Assembly: GCF_013372225.1 (NCBI RefSeq)
Contig: NZ_CP053832.1
Location: 868,001 to 932,000, forward strand
Source of the DNA: Campylobacter ureolyticus
GTDB taxonomy: Bacteria > Campylobacterota > Campylobacteria > Campylobacterales > Campylobacteraceae
Direction: 5' to 3'
DNA length: 64,000 nt
Positions within the stretch are counted from its first letter, which is position 1; each line of letters begins with the position of its first letter. The notes below the pieces were generated by a model. It was not told where the DNA came from and made no database searches. It saw only the letters and a program-made list of their open reading frames with translations. This document shows, one piece after another, positions 8,435 to 18,399 of this stretch. Both the position numbers and the translations under genes were made by a program.

Positions 8435-11218
8435 CTACGCCTTATAAATTTTTACTGCACATTTTTTATAATCAGTTTCGTTTGATAAAGGGCAGGTTGC
8501 ATCAAGACAAACTTTATTTATAAAGACATTTTCATCAAACCAAGGAACATAGACTAGCCCAACAGGTGGTTTATTTCGTCCTCTTAAATCAACTCTTGCC
8601 TTAACTTTTCCACGCCTACTTTCTATCCATACGATATCGTTTTGCATCAAATTTAGCTTTCCAGCATCTAACTCGCTCATATAACACATTGCTTCAGGAA
8701 CTGCTTTGTAAAGCTCAGGAACTCTCATTGTCATCGTTCCGCTATGCCAATGCTCTAAAACTCTTCCAGTGCATAACCAAAATGGATATTCTTTATTTGG
8801 AATCTCAGGCGGATCCATATAAGGGCGGAAGAAAATTTTACCTTTGTTGTTTATATCAACCTTTTCATCATCTTTTGCCTTTGCTAAATCTCCAGCACTT
8901 AGTTTTGCGCCTTTGTTTCCATAAAATGCAAAATCACTTTGTGGTGCTTCTTTTTTAGCATAAGGATCATAAAGTGTATTAAATCTCCATTGGGTTTCTT
9001 TGCCATCAACAACTGGCCATCTCAATCCCCTAACTTTGTGGTATGTATCAAAATCAGCTAAATCATGTCCATGACCTAGTCCAAATTTGCGGTATTCTTC
9101 CCAAATTGCTTTTTGGACGAAAAAGCCATATCCTTTAAACTCTTTTCCATCGCTTCCAACTACATTTCTGCTATCGCCATTTACTTCGCTGTTATCAAAC
9201 CCACCTATGATTTTGTCATCTTTGCTAAATTTTTTCCACTCATCATTTGCAAAAAGTATATCAAATAGTGTATCACTTTCTTTGTAGCCCATTTTTTTAG
9301 CTTCTTCTAAAACATTTGGAAGAGTGAGTTTTTCATCTATCTTTTTTTCACCCCAAACATCTTTTAATGTAAATCGTTTTGAAAACTCAAGCATTTGCCA
9401 AGTATCACTCATAGCATTGCCTACTGGAATAACTTGCTGGCGCCAATGTTGAGTTCTTCTTTCAGCATTGCCATAAGAACCCCATTTTTCATAAATCATT
9501 GCTGTTGGAAGTATTAGATCGGCTACTTTTGCTGAAATTCCAGGATAAACTTCACTTACTACGATAAAATTATCCATTTCTCTTGCTGCTTTTATCCAGT
9601 GGTTTGCATTTGCGGTATTTTGCCAAGGGTTATTTACTTGAACCCAAGCAAATTTGATCTTACCATCTTCTAAATCTCTCATAATTTTTACAAAATGTGA
9701 GCCATTTTTTGGATTAATCGTGCCATTTGGTAGTTTCCAAATTTTTTCAGTAATAGCTCTGTGTTTTGGATTGGCAACAACCATGTCAGCAGGAAGTCTA
9801 TGACAAAATGTTCCAACCTCTCTTGCTGTTCCACAGGCACTTGGCTGACCTGTTAAAGAGAATGCTCCACTTCCAGGTTTTGCCTGTTTGCCAAGCAAAA
9901 AGTGCACCATATAGCTTTGTTCATTTACCCAAGTTCCTCTTGTGTGTTGGTTAAAGCCCATAGTCCAAAAGCTAACAACTTTTCTTTGCTTTTCTATGTA
10001 TAGATCAGCTAGTGATTTAAGTTTTGCTTTAAACTCTTCGATATCTTCATTTTCATCGCCTTTTGCAATTTTTGCAGTATATTCAAGAGTATATGGAGCA
10101 AGCGCTTTTTTAAACTCCTCAAAACTTATCGCCCAGTGCTTTCCGGATGATTTTGTATTTTTCATCTCTAAAGTATCGCCTGATTTATATCCAAGATAGG
10201 CTAAACTCTCACCCTCAAAGTCACTTACAACCTTGCTTTTTTGTTTTGCAGCGGTATCAAGCTCACTTTTTTTGTATTTTGGGTGATTTATATCTTCTCT
10301 TAAGCCATAACCAATATCTACAGGTCCTGTTGCAAATGTGCAGTGATTTTTAACAAAATCCATATCTACTAAATCAGGATGATTATAAACAAGTTCTCTT
10401 GCGATGTAGTTCCAAATAGCAAGATCAGTTGATGGTCTAAAAATAATCTCAATATCTGCTAAATTTGAAGTTCTAGTTGAATAGGTGCTTAAATTTACAA
10501 CTCTAACATTTTCTGGATCACTTAACTTTCTATCGCTTACTCTTGCCCACAAAATTGGATGCATTTCAGCCATATTTGCGCCCCAGCAAACAATAGTATC
10601 AGTTAGCTCGATATCATCAAAACAGCCTGATGGCTCATCAATTCCAAAAGTTTGCATAAAGCCAACAACAGCACTTGCCATACAGTGTCTTGCGTTTGGA
10701 TCGAGGTTGTTACTTCTAAATCCACCTTTTATAAGTTTTGAAGCAACGTATCCCTCTTGGATTGTGTATTGACCACTTCCAAAAACACCAATTCCTGTAG
10801 GTCCAAGCTCATTATATGTTTTTTTAAACTGCTTTTCCATCTCATCAAAGGCTCTTTGCCAACTAACAGGGGCAAATTTACCTTTTTTATCAAACTCACC
10901 TTTTTCATTCATTCTTAAAAGTGGTTTTGTCAAGCGGTCTTCGCCATACATAATTTTAGCGTTAAAATAACCTTTTATACAGTTTAAGCCTCTATTTACT
11001 GGAGCTTTAGGATCACCTTTTACAGCTACTATTTTTCCATCTTTTGTAGCTACCATGATCCCGCATCCAGTTCCACAAAACCGACAAACTGCCTTATCCC
11101 ATCTCCATGATTTTTCAGCTTCGTTTGATTTAGCTGATAAAGAAGATGGAACACTTATGCCAATAGCAGAACAGGCCGAGGCTGCTGCGGCACTTTTGAT
11201 AAAATCTCTTCTATTCAT
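8435..11218 (-). CDS. napA: Periplasmic nitrate reductase catalytic subunit NapA
   Basis: A 927-residue molybdopterin (bis-MGD) enzyme that reduces nitrate to nitrite in the periplasm. It has a Tat leader ([14 protein letters not shown]), an N-terminal 4Fe-4S cluster (C45, C48, C52, C80), the molybdenum-ligand Cys179 in NARHCMASA, and C-terminal cofactor-binding segments ([23 protein letters not shown]). Length is typical of the long epsilonproteobacterial NapA. The ATG at 11218 has AGGAGG 8 bases upstream. Upstream lie an FNR-like dyad and a small overlapping reading frame (separate entries). First gene of the napAGHBFLD operon. Confidence 0.97.
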   Translation of the reverse strand: MNRRDFIKSAAAASACSAIGISVPSSLSAKSNEAEKSWRWDKAVCRFCGTGCGIMVATKDGKIVAVKGDPKAPVNRGLNCIKGYFNAKIMYGEDRLTKPLLRMNEKGEFDKKGKFAPVSWQRAFDEMEKQFKKTYNELGPTGIGVFGSGQYTIQEGYVASKLIKGGFRSNNLDPNARHCMASAVVGFMQTFGIDEPSGCFDDIELTDTIVCWGANMAEMHPILWARVSDRKLSDPENVRVVNLSTYSTRTSNLADIEIIFRPSTDLAIWNYIARELVYNHPDLVDMDFVKNHCTFATGPVDIGYGLREDINHPKYKKSELDTAAKQKSKVVSDFEGESLAYLGYKSGDTLEMKNTKSSGKHWAISFEEFKKALAPYTLEYTAKIAKGDENEDIEEFKAKLKSLADLYIEKQRKVVSFWTMGFNQHTRGTWVNEQSYMVHFLLGKQAKPGSGAFSLTGQPSACGTAREVGTFCHRLPADMVVANPKHRAITEKIWKLPNGTINPKNGSHFVKIMRDLEDGKIKFAWVQVNNPWQNTANANHWIKAAREMDNFIVVSEVYPGISAKVADLILPTAMIYEKWGSYGNAERRTQHWRQQVIPVGNAMSDTWQMLEFSKRFTLKDVWGEKKIDEKLTLPNVLEEAKKMGYKESDTLFDILFANDEWKKFSKDDKIIGGFDNSEVNGDSRNVVGSDGKEFKGYGFFVQKAIWEEYRKFGLGHGHDLADFDTYHKVRGLRWPVVDGKETQWRFNTLYDPYAKKEAPQSDFAFYGNKGAKLSAGDLAKAKDDEKVDINNKGKIFFRPYMDPPEIPNKEYPFWLCTGRVLEHWHSGTMTMRVPELYKAVPEAMCYMSELDAGKLNLMQNDIVWIESRRGKVKARVDLRGRNKPPVGLVYVPWFDENVFINKVCLDATCPLSNETDYKKCAVKIYKA

Positions 11219-11237
11219 TGATTAATCCTCCTTGCAT
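11211..11237 (-). other. Possible 8-codon upstream ORF overlapping the napA start
   Basis: An ATG at 11237 opens an 8-residue frame (MQGGLINE) that ends in TAG inside napA codon 3. The napA Shine-Dalgarno (AGGAGG) lies within it. No clear ribosome site precedes it, so translation is unproven; it may be a by-product of the direct repeat described in the next entry. Confidence 0.3.
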
Positions 11238-11245
11238 TGATTAAT
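11216..11245 (-). repeat. 11-bp direct repeat flanking the napA ribosome binding site
   Basis: Reading on the coding strand, ATTAATCAATG occurs at 11245-11235 and again at 11226-11216, separated by CAAGGAGG. The second copy contains the napA start codon and the first a decoy ATG. The two copies match exactly. They could be a small duplication, or a site for a protein or RNA that covers the ribosome site. Confidence 0.6.
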
Positions 11246-11257
11246 TATGATTCTAGT

Positions 11258-11299
11258 ATTTTATCAAAAAAATGTTATTTTACAATTGATTTAGCTCAA
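11258..11299 (-). promoter_or_regulatory. napA promoter with FNR-like activator box
   Basis: On the coding strand the dyad TTGAGctaaATCAA (11299-11286) matches the FNR consensus TTGAT-N4-ATCAA at 9 of 10 arm bases. A -10 element TAAAAT (11263-11258) follows. The box centre is 29.5 bp upstream of the -10, which puts it at -41.5 from a start site near 11251, the class II activator position. The resulting leader is about 33 bases. Which Crp/Fnr protein binds is not known. Confidence 0.6.
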
Positions 11300-11337
11300 T
11301 TAATATTTTAATTCTTATATTATTACTTTATTTATTG

Positions 11338-11766
11338 TTAGCTTTGAGGAACTCCAGCTTTTATTAAATTTGCAAATTTAACACCTTTTAGACCTGAAAT
11401 TTTGTTTTTAAAATCTTCTATTTTTTTTATATTTCCTCTTAAAACAGAAGTTTCTAAACAATTGCTATGATCTAAGTGTATGTGGTTTGTGCATATTATA
11501 TTGACATTTGCATCATGTTCTATTGATATTTTTTTTGTTACTAAATCGGTTTGATGATGATCATAAATTATTGCTAAAACTGCTATTAGTTCAGCATTTT
11601 CATCATCTATATTTTTATCCTCCCAAGAATCTTTTACGATTTTTTCTCTTATTAGGTCTCTTACAAATTCACTTCTTGAAGCATATCCTTGAGAATTTAT
11701 TTTTTCATCAAGACTATTTAGTAAATTTTCAGGTAATGACACACTAAATCTTATTATATTTTCCAT
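11338..11766 (-). CDS. nikR: Nickel-responsive regulator NikR
   Basis: A 142-residue ribbon-helix-helix regulator. The N-terminal DNA-binding strand ([17 protein letters not shown]) is followed by the ACT-like metal domain with the four nickel ligands H84, H95, H97 and C103, spaced exactly as in E. coli NikR (H76, H87, H89, C95). NikR senses Ni(II) and controls nickel uptake or nickel enzymes; the NiFe hydrogenase operon in this window is a natural client. The 69 bases upstream are very AT-rich with an ATATTTT-N6-AAAATAT dyad (about 11784-11803) that could be an autoregulatory site, though base composition makes this weak. It lies between napA and lolA. Confidence 0.92.
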   Translation of the reverse strand: MENIIRFSVSLPENLLNSLDEKINSQGYASRSEFVRDLIREKIVKDSWEDKNIDDENAELIAVLAIIYDHHQTDLVTKKISIEHDANVNIICTNHIHLDHSNCLETSVLRGNIKKIEDFKNKISGLKGVKFANLIKAGVPQS

Positions 11767-11835
11767 AACTATCCTTTTTATAATATTTTTAATGTAAAAT
11801 ATAATATAATAATTTCTTTTAAAGTTTTATTAATA

Positions 11836-12357
11836 TTATTTAGTTATAAGATCAAAATTTGCAGGAATTATAGGTGTAAGTAAATTTTCATCAACAAATT
11901 CATCTTTTTTAAGATTTTTAAATTTTATTTTTATATGATTATCAAGTTTATCAGTGTAAGAAATTTCATCTAAAAGATCATTTTTAAAATTTAATCTGTA
12001 CTTAACTCCATCAAATTTTGCCTCATACACATTGCTATCTATTTTATTAGCATCTTTTATAATATTCATTAAATTTGGAACATCTTTTAAATTTGTAACT
12101 ATTGCTTGCTCTAAATCAGGCTCTATAATAACAACTTTTTCGTAATTAAAATATATATCTTTTAAATTTGGAGTTTTGTAAGACCATAAAGCGTTGTTTG
12201 TTGTTGAAATAAAATTTCCACTATATTCAATTTTATTTTCATTATTTTGTATAGTTTGTACAAAATCACTTTGTAAAGTTTTAAATTCCAATGGGTTTGC
12301 AAAAGCAAAATTTGTTAAAAAAAGCAAAAATGCTGTTAAAAAATAGATTTTTTTCAT
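11836..12357 (-). CDS. lolA: Outer-membrane lipoprotein carrier LolA
   Basis: A 173-residue periplasmic protein with a signal peptide (MKKIYFLTAFLLFLTNFAFA) and the LolA pattern of an unclosed beta barrel (LKTLQSDFVQTI, YSGNFISTTNNALWSYKTP, EPDLEQAIVTNL). LolA takes lipoproteins from the inner-membrane Lol complex to the outer membrane. It is divergent from secA, with 87 bases between the starts. The linked LolC/E-like permease at 15092 supports the role. Campylobacters lack a recognisable LolB. Confidence 0.85.
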   Translation of the reverse strand: MKKIYFLTAFLLFLTNFAFANPLEFKTLQSDFVQTIQNNENKIEYSGNFISTTNNALWSYKTPNLKDIYFNYEKVVIIEPDLEQAIVTNLKDVPNLMNIIKDANKIDSNVYEAKFDGVKYRLNFKNDLLDEISYTDKLDNHIKIKFKNLKKDEFVDENLLTPIIPANFDLITK

Positions 12358-12444
12358 ATTTTGTCCTTAAATTTTTAAAAATTCTAGCTAGTTTAAATTA
12401 ATATATGTTAAAATGTAAAGTTAAATTATTTGTAAGGTTTATAA

Positions 12445-15081
12445 ATGTCAAGAAATATATTTAGTAAAATTTTTGGAACAAAAAATGATCGTATAGTTAA
12501 AACTTATGCAAAAAGAGCAAAAGAGATAAACGCTCTTGAAGAAAAATATGAAAAATTAAGCGATGATGAGTTAAAAGCAAGCTTTAATGCTTTAAAAGAT
12601 GAAGTTGCAAATGGAAAAAGTTTGGATGAAGTTTTAAACGATACATTTGCAATTACAAGAGAAGCAAGCAAAAGAGTTTTAAATATGCGTCATTTTGATG
12701 TGCAGTTAATTGGTGGAATGGTTCTTCATGATGGAAATATTGCTGAGATGAAGACAGGTGAAGGAAAGACTTTAGTTGCAACTTTACCAGTAGTTTTAAA
12801 TGCAATGACAAAAAAAGGCGTTCATGTAGTAACTGTAAATGACTATTTGGCAAAAAGAGATGCCAGAGATATGGGAGTTTTATACGAGTTTTTAGGTTTT
12901 AGCGTAGGAGTTATAGTAAGTGGCGAGTATGATGATGAAAAAAGAAAAGCTGCTTATAATTGTGATATAACTTATGGAACAAATAATGAGTTTGGTTTTG
13001 ACTATCTTAGAGATAATATGAAATTTAGATTTGAAGATAAAGTCCAAAGAGAACATAATTTTGTAATTGTGGATGAAGTGGATAGTATTTTAATAGATGA
13101 GGCAAGAACACCTTTGATTATTTCAGGTCCTACAAATAAAACTCTTGATGGGTACATAAAAGCAAACGAAGTTGCTCTAAAATTAACTAAAGGAAAACCA
13201 GCCCAAACTCCACAAGATAAACCAACAGGGGATTTTATAGTTGATGAGAAAAATAGAACTATTTTGCCAACAGAAGAAGGAATTTCAAAAGCTGAAAAGC
13301 TTTTTGGGGTTGACAACTTATATAGTCTTGAAAATGCGGTTTTGAGCCATTATTTAGACCAAGCTTTAAAAGCAAATTATCTTTTTGAAAAAGATGTTCA
13401 TTATGTAGTTAGAGATAACCAAGTTGTTATTGTTGATGAATTTACAGGAAGATTAAGTGAGGGAAGGCGTTTTAGCGAGGGACTTCACCAAGCTTTAGAA
13501 GCAAAAGAGGGTGTTAAAATTCAAGAAGAAAGCCAAACTTTAGCAGATATTACTTTTCAAAACTATTTTAGACTTTATAAAAAAATCGCAGGTATGACAG
13601 GAACTGCTCAAACAGAAGCAACCGAATTTAGTCAAATTTATGGACTTGATGTTATATCAATCCCAACTAATGTTCCAGTTATTAGAATAGATCAAAATGA
13701 TCTTATATATAAAAGTGAAAGAGAAAAATTTAATGCAGTTATTGAAGAGATAAAAAGGGCAAATGCAAAAGGTCAGCCTGTTTTAGTTGGAACTGCCTCA
13801 ATTGAAAAAAGTGAAGTTTTACATAAACTTTTACAAAATGCAAAAATTCCTCATTCAGTATTAAATGCAAAAAATCACGAAAAAGAAGCTGAAATTATAG
13901 CAGATGCTGGAGCAAAAGGAGCTGTAACAGTTGCTACAAATATGGCAGGCCGTGGTGTGGATATCAAAATAAATGATGAAGTAAAAGCTCTTGGAGGACT
14001 ATATATAATAGGAACTGAAAGACACGAAAGTAGAAGAATTGATAATCAGCTTCGTGGTAGAGCAGGAAGACAAGGAGATCCAGGAGAGAGTAGATTTTTC
14101 TTAAGTCTAGAAGATAATTTACTAAGAATTTTTGGAAGCGATAAGATAAAAAATATAATGGAACGCCTTGGTATAAAAGAGGGTGAAAGTATAGAAAGTA
14201 GAATGGTTACAAGAGCTGTTGAAAACGCACAAAAAAAGGTTGAAAATCTTCATTTTGAAAGTAGAAAATATGTTCTTGAATATGATGATGTGGCAAATGA
14301 ACAGAGAAAAACGATTTATGTTTACAGAAATGAGCTTTTAGATCCAAATTATGATTTAAATGAAAAAATTAACTCAAATAGAGTTGAATATGTTAATTAT
14401 CTCTTTGAAAATGCTGAAATTTTTGATGGAATGGATAAAGATGATATAAACTACGAGCCTTTAATAGCTACTTTAAAAAATGAAATTGGTGAAAACTTTA
14501 CTAGTGAAGAATTAAAAGAATTTCCAAGCGTAAACGAGGCAAAAGATCATATTGTTAAAAAATTAAAAGATGCGTATGATGAGAGAATGAAAGTTATAGA
14601 TGATGAACAAAAAAAGGCAATTGAAAAACAAATTTATCTTCAAGTTGTAGATAGGGATTGGAGAGAGCATCTTTATCAAATGGATATTTTAAAAACAGGA
14701 ATTGGACTTCGTGGATATAATCAAAAAGATCCATTAACTGAATATAAAAAAGAAAGTTACAATCTTTTCTTAGAGCTTGTTTTAAGGCTAAAAACCGATA
14801 GCATAAGAGCTTTGCAAGGCATTAGATTTAAAACAAAAGAAGAAATTGAAGCAGAAGAAAGAGCAAGAGAGTTAGCTCAGCAAAGAGCTATGGCTGAGCT
14901 TCAAAGAGCTATGAAAACAAACAAAGAAGCCGAAAATACCAATGATCAACCTTTGCCAAATACCCCAATAAGAGTTCCTAAAAAACCAAGGAGAAACGAG
15001 CCTTGTCCTTGCGGAAGTGGTAAAAAATATAAGGATTGTTGCGGAAAAAGCGGTCCTAAAAAAGGTGAGTTTGCAAAATAG
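12445..15081 (+). CDS. secA: Preprotein translocase ATPase SecA
   Basis: An 878-residue motor of the Sec pathway. Visible are the Walker A segment [15 protein letters not shown] near residue 97, the DEAD-type box [20 protein letters not shown] near 205, the preprotein cross-linking domain, the second nucleotide fold ([39 protein letters not shown]) and a C-terminal SEC-C zinc tail with [14 protein letters not shown] that contacts SecB or ribosomes. It starts with ATG after a weak AAGG site and is followed 10 bases later by the LolC/E-like permease. Confidence 0.97.
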   Translation: MSRNIFSKIFGTKNDRIVKTYAKRAKEINALEEKYEKLSDDELKASFNALKDEVANGKSLDEVLNDTFAITREASKRVLNMRHFDVQLIGGMVLHDGNIAEMKTGEGKTLVATLPVVLNAMTKKGVHVVTVNDYLAKRDARDMGVLYEFLGFSVGVIVSGEYDDEKRKAAYNCDITYGTNNEFGFDYLRDNMKFRFEDKVQREHNFVIVDEVDSILIDEARTPLIISGPTNKTLDGYIKANEVALKLTKGKPAQTPQDKPTGDFIVDEKNRTILPTEEGISKAEKLFGVDNLYSLENAVLSHYLDQALKANYLFEKDVHYVVRDNQVVIVDEFTGRLSEGRRFSEGLHQALEAKEGVKIQEESQTLADITFQNYFRLYKKIAGMTGTAQTEATEFSQIYGLDVISIPTNVPVIRIDQNDLIYKSEREKFNAVIEEIKRANAKGQPVLVGTASIEKSEVLHKLLQNAKIPHSVLNAKNHEKEAEIIADAGAKGAVTVATNMAGRGVDIKINDEVKALGGLYIIGTERHESRRIDNQLRGRAGRQGDPGESRFFLSLEDNLLRIFGSDKIKNIMERLGIKEGESIESRMVTRAVENAQKKVENLHFESRKYVLEYDDVANEQRKTIYVYRNELLDPNYDLNEKINSNRVEYVNYLFENAEIFDGMDKDDINYEPLIATLKNEIGENFTSEELKEFPSVNEAKDHIVKKLKDAYDERMKVIDDEQKKAIEKQIYLQVVDRDWREHLYQMDILKTGIGLRGYNQKDPLTEYKKESYNLFLELVLRLKTDSIRALQGIRFKTKEEIEAEERARELAQQRAMAELQRAMKTNKEAENTNDQPLPNTPIRVPKKPRRNEPCPCGSGKKYKDCCGKSGPKKGEFAK

Positions 15082-15091
15082 GGCTTTTTAA

Positions 15092-16282
15092 GTGGTAAAA
15101 TATCTTATTTTTAAATATCTTAGATTTGATAAAAGCCAACCATTTATCACGCTTTGTGCTATTTTAGCTTTTTTAGGTGTTGGAATTGGGCTAATGGTTT
15201 TAATAGTTGCTATGGCTATAATGAATGGTTTTGATAAGGAGTTTGAGAGAAAACTCTTTACCATGAATTATCCATTGACTATATTTAGTCATTTTAAAGG
15301 TGGCATTACAAACAGTGATGTAAATAATTTAAAAAAGACTTTTCCAGATATTAAATTTAGCCCTTATATTTCATCGCAAGTTATCGTAAAATCTGACAAT
15401 AAACTAGAAGGCGCAATGATATTTGGCGTTAATATAGATGATGAAAAAGAGATAAACTCTGTTGTAAAAGATGGAATTAAAGATGCAAATTTAAGTGGCT
15501 TTGGTATTATGATAGGAAGTGGATTAAAAGATGAGTTTTATCTAAAAAATGGTGATAAAACAACTATTATTTTCACAAAAACAGATCCAGGTGGATTTAG
15601 TATGATACCAAAGATGAAACGTTTTGAGGTTAGGGCTGATTTTACTTCTGGACTTATTTCTTATGATAAAGCTTATATATATTCTGATATTTATGATTTA
15701 GCTAAAATTTTAGGAGATCAAAATAGCGGGTTTGATGGAATTCATATATATTCAAAAGAGCCTTTTAAAGATAAAGATCGCATTAAAGAAGTTCTTCCAG
15801 ACACTATGCATATAGTTGGATGGTGGGAGCAAAATGGAAACTTCTTTTCAGCTTTAGCCTTAGAAAAAAGAGCTTTATTTATAGTCTTAATGCTTATTAT
15901 TTTAGTTGCTAGCTTAAATATCGTAAGCTCACTTTTAATGACTGTTATGAATCGCCGTCAAGAAATTGCACTTTTATTAAGTCTTGGCACAACCAAAAAA
16001 GAGATTAAAAATACATTTTTTGGACTTGGGATGGTGATTGGCGGTGGAGGGATTATCTTTGGGCTTATCTTAGGCTTGCTTGGTATTTGGCTACTTGGAA
16101 GTTTTGATATAGTAAATTTGCCAGCAGATGTCTATGGAAGCTCAAAATTACCACTTGAGCTATCAAGTTTAGATCTTTTTATGATAGTAGTTGGAGCTAT
16201 TTTTATAGTGGTTTTTTCATCATATTATCCAGCTAAAAAAGCAACAAAAATAGATGTGCTTGACACTTTAAGAAATGAATAG
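15092..16282 (+). CDS. LolC/LolE-type lipoprotein-releasing ABC permease
   Basis: A 396-residue MacB/FtsX-fold permease with one N-terminal membrane segment (about 20-45), a large periplasmic domain (45-265) and three C-terminal segments (about 270-390). The end ASYYPAKKATKIDVLDTLRNE resembles the family's conserved PARRAARIDPVEALRYE-type tail. It starts with GTG. In campylobacters a single LolC/E-like gene follows secA and may form a homodimer; the ATPase partner LolD is not in this window. It ends 8 bases from the convergent Crp/Fnr gene, without an obvious terminator. Confidence 0.82.
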   Translation: MVKYLIFKYLRFDKSQPFITLCAILAFLGVGIGLMVLIVAMAIMNGFDKEFERKLFTMNYPLTIFSHFKGGITNSDVNNLKKTFPDIKFSPYISSQVIVKSDNKLEGAMIFGVNIDDEKEINSVVKDGIKDANLSGFGIMIGSGLKDEFYLKNGDKTTIIFTKTDPGGFSMIPKMKRFEVRADFTSGLISYDKAYIYSDIYDLAKILGDQNSGFDGIHIYSKEPFKDKDRIKEVLPDTMHIVGWWEQNGNFFSALALEKRALFIVLMLIILVASLNIVSSLLMTVMNRRQEIALLLSLGTTKKEIKNTFFGLGMVIGGGGIIFGLILGLLGIWLLGSFDIVNLPADVYGSSKLPLELSSLDLFMIVVGAIFIVVFSSYYPAKKATKIDVLDTLRNE

Positions 16283-16290
16283 TTTTAAAT

Positions 16291-16926
16291 TTAACTCTCA
16301 TTAAACCAAATTTCTCTATTTTTTATCTTTATAATACCCTCTTTTTCCATGAGATACAACTCTCTTGAAAGTGCAGATCTATTGCAAGATAGGTATTTTG
16401 CCAGGTCTTCTTGATTGAAAATTGGCTTTATTAAATTTGAGCCAGTTTTCTCCCTTTCGCTGTTTAAAAAGAGTAAAATCCTATCTCTAAGATGTGTTTT
16501 TGAGTAGATATTTAGTTTAAATGAGAGATGACTCATAAATTTATTTAGATCTTTTATTAGGTTTTGCATAAAGATAGTTTTGTGTTGGCAATTTCTTTTA
16601 TTTTCATCAAAAATTCTTCCAATATCCATCGAGATCAAAGTAGATTTTCTCTTTGTCCTTAAAAATCGCTCATCACTTTTGCCAAAGTCATAGACCAAGC
16701 TATCCCCAGCCACAAGTCTATCGTCAATTATCTCCCTTTTTTCCAAAGAGATAATATCAACAATGCCATCTTTTAGAAGCATTGCCTTAAAGCCTTGACT
16801 TAGCTCATACAAATAGAGATTTTTATCAAAAACAAAAACTCTATACTCTATGCAATTTAGGATTTTTTTGATCTCATTTTCATCAATTCCAGCAAACAAA
16901 GAGGAATTTTTAAAAAATTCTATCAT
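16291..16926 (-). CDS. Crp/Fnr-family regulator, divergent from the methyltransferase-TonB-ABC-NnrS operon
   Basis: A 211-residue protein with an N-terminal cyclic-nucleotide-like jelly roll (about 1-120), a dimer helix and a C-terminal winged helix (about 165-210). The recognition helix CNRSALSREL (181-190) keeps the SR pair of the family but has Ser where FNR has the Glu that reads TTGAT, so a different site is expected. Only three Cys (25, 113, 181) are present and there is no FNR-type N-terminal Cys cluster, so no 4Fe-4S oxygen sensor; a haem or other ligand is possible. Its start lies 84 bases from the divergent operon, with a perfect 14-bp palindrome between them. Likely a local activator. 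Confidence 0.85.
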   Translation of the reverse strand: MIEFFKNSSLFAGIDENEIKKILNCIEYRVFVFDKNLYLYELSQGFKAMLLKDGIVDIISLEKREIIDDRLVAGDSLVYDFGKSDERFLRTKRKSTLISMDIGRIFDENKRNCQHKTIFMQNLIKDLNKFMSHLSFKLNIYSKTHLRDRILLFLNSEREKTGSNLIKPIFNQEDLAKYLSCNRSALSRELYLMEKEGIIKIKNREIWFNES

Positions 16927-16939
16927 CTTTTAGCCTTTT

Positions 16940-16981
16940 GTTGCTATAGCAACTAATAATTGTTATCAAATTTATTATAAT
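16940..16981 (+). promoter_or_regulatory. Operon promoter with perfect GTTGC-N4-GCAAC palindrome
   Basis: GTTGCTATAGCAAC (16940-16953) is a perfect inverted repeat. A TATAAT -10 box follows at 16976-16981. The palindrome centre is 29.5 bp upstream of the -10, so it sits at -41.5 from a start near 16988, as in class II Crp/Fnr activation. The 5-N4-5 layout fits this regulator family although the bases differ from an FNR box. It lies only 14 bases above the regulator's own start codon, so it could also repress that gene. Confidence 0.6.
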
Positions 16982-17010
16982 TATACCAAATTTAATTTGA
17001 AAGGATAGAG

Positions 17011-17754
17011 ATGAGTAGTAGAATTTTGGGTCATACTTTTATGAAAAATTTAGGTAGAACCAAACTTAGACCAGGTGGCGGAGTTACTACAAAGTGGCTT
17101 TTAAATGAGGCAAACATTCAGCCAAACAGCAAAATTTTAGAGGTAGCTTGCAACCACGCAGACAATATAATTGGCATATATAATGAGTATAAATGCGATG
17201 TAAAGGCCATCGATTTGGATGATGAAGCGTTGCAAGAGTGCAGACAAAACTTAAATTTACTAGGCTTTGAAAAAGAGATTGAAGTTTTTAATATGGACGC
17301 TAAAGATCTAAAGTTTCCATATGCGACCTTTGATATCGTCATCAATGAGGCAATGCTTACTATGCTAAATCCAAACGACAAAAAAAGAGCTGTTTTGGAA
17401 TATCACAGAGTTTTAAAGCAGGGCGGACTTTTGCTAACTCACGACATCGCAATAGTAGATAGCTCTATAAAAAAAGAGCTCTCGCAATCTGTCAATATGA
17501 ACACTTACCCACTTACAAAAGAGGATTGGTTTTTGTTGTTTGAGTCAAATGGTTTTAAGGTGCAAAGTTTTAAAATGGGCAGGTTTCTTTTGCTAGATAA
17601 AGAGACAATTATCAAAGATGAGGGCGCCATAAATGCTGCTAAGTTTTATAAAAATGCGCAAAAAGAGGAGAACAAAGAGCAATTTGCTAAAATGCTAAAA
17701 GCAACAAGTAACGAAAACATAAATTACATAGCAATTGTTTCAAAAAAGATATAA
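17011..17754 (+). CDS. Class I SAM-dependent methyltransferase
   Basis: A 247-residue Rossmann methyltransferase. Motif I is ILEVACNHADN (42-52), unusual because most of the glycines of the common E/DxGxGxG are replaced. The acidic ribose-binding end AIDLDDEAL (about 68) and post-motifs FPYATFDIVINEAMLTML (about 98) and EYHRVLKQGGLLLTHD (about 130) follow. The substrate is unknown. It is the first gene of the operon that includes a cupin, a TonB receptor and an ABC importer, with GAAAGGA 7 bases before the ATG. A role in modifying the imported compound, a metallophore or a cofactor is possible but inferred only from context. Confidence 0.8.
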   Translation: MSSRILGHTFMKNLGRTKLRPGGGVTTKWLLNEANIQPNSKILEVACNHADNIIGIYNEYKCDVKAIDLDDEALQECRQNLNLLGFEKEIEVFNMDAKDLKFPYATFDIVINEAMLTMLNPNDKKRAVLEYHRVLKQGGLLLTHDIAIVDSSIKKELSQSVNMNTYPLTKEDWFLLFESNGFKVQSFKMGRFLLLDKETIIKDEGAINAAKFYKNAQKEENKEQFAKMLKATSNENINYIAIVSKKI

Positions 17755-17757
17755 AAT

Positions 17758-18396
17758 ATGAGAAATTTAGCTATTGGCAAAAAGTTTTGCCTAACAAAAG
17801 AGCTGCCTCATGTAAGGCACCAAACTATCTCTAAAAGGCTTAGCTCCAAATTTGACCTCTCTCTTTTTTATATGGATGAAAAGACAGATATTAGCACAGA
17901 GCTTTATTTTGAATATAAATTTTATCTCATCTTAGAGGGCGAGGTTTTGATAGCAAAAAATCGCCTTAAAGTTGGCGATAGTTTGGTCTGTCTTCCTATG
18001 GAGCCATTTTGTATAGAGGCTATCAAAGAGACTATTTTTTTAGAAATTTCGATAAATTTAACGGAGGAGAAGATGAAAAATTTAGAAAAAGGTAGAGTTA
18101 TTGAACTTAAAAATATGATTGATTATGTAGATGGAGCCATCTCAAATTTAGATATTGCTAGCACAAAAAATATGAAAATGATGCTTATGTCTTTTGACGC
18201 AAATGAGGGATTGAAGCCTCACTCTGCGCCAGGAGATGCATTGGTTGTGCCTTTGGAGGGCAGAGCCAAAGTTATGGTTGGGGATGAGGAGTTTGAGATA
18301 GGAGAGCAAGAGCAAATCGTGTTTCCTAAAAACATCAAGCACAATGTAACAGCCATAACGAAATTTAAGATGATGTTAGTTTTGGTTATAGACTAA
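17758..18396 (+). CDS. Two-domain cupin protein
   Basis: A 212-residue protein with two cupin-like halves. The first (about 20-100) is degenerate (YFEYKFYLILEGEVLIAKNRLKVGDSLVCLP). The second (about 105-212) has the usual pattern LKPHSAPGDALVVPLEGRAKVMVGDEEFEIGEQEQIVFPKNIKHNV, with His residues that may bind a metal, split here by a short gap. It starts 3 bases after the methyltransferase stop with no clear ribosome site, so it is probably translationally coupled. Possible roles are small-molecule sensing or metal-dependent catalysis. Neighbouring genes suggest it handles the same unknown substrate. Confidence 0.75.
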   Translation: MRNLAIGKKFCLTKELPHVRHQTISKRLSSKFDLSLFYMDEKTDISTELYFEYKFYLILEGEVLIAKNRLKVGDSLVCLPMEPFCIEAIKETIFLEISINLTEEKMKNLEKGRVIELKNMIDYVDGAISNLDIASTKNMKMMLMSFDANEGLKPHSAPGDALVVPLEGRAKVMVGDEEFEIGEQEQIVFPKNIKHNVTAITKFKMMLVLVID

Positions 18397-18399
18397 ATT

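Noticed and set aside
9942-10199. Forward frames inside napA
   Set aside because: Several overlapping short frames run antisense to napA; they arise from its composition.
11767-11835. NikR autoregulatory operator
   Set aside because: The dyad ATATTTT-N6-AAAATAT is in an almost pure AT stretch where such pairing is expected by chance; kept only as a remark under nikR.
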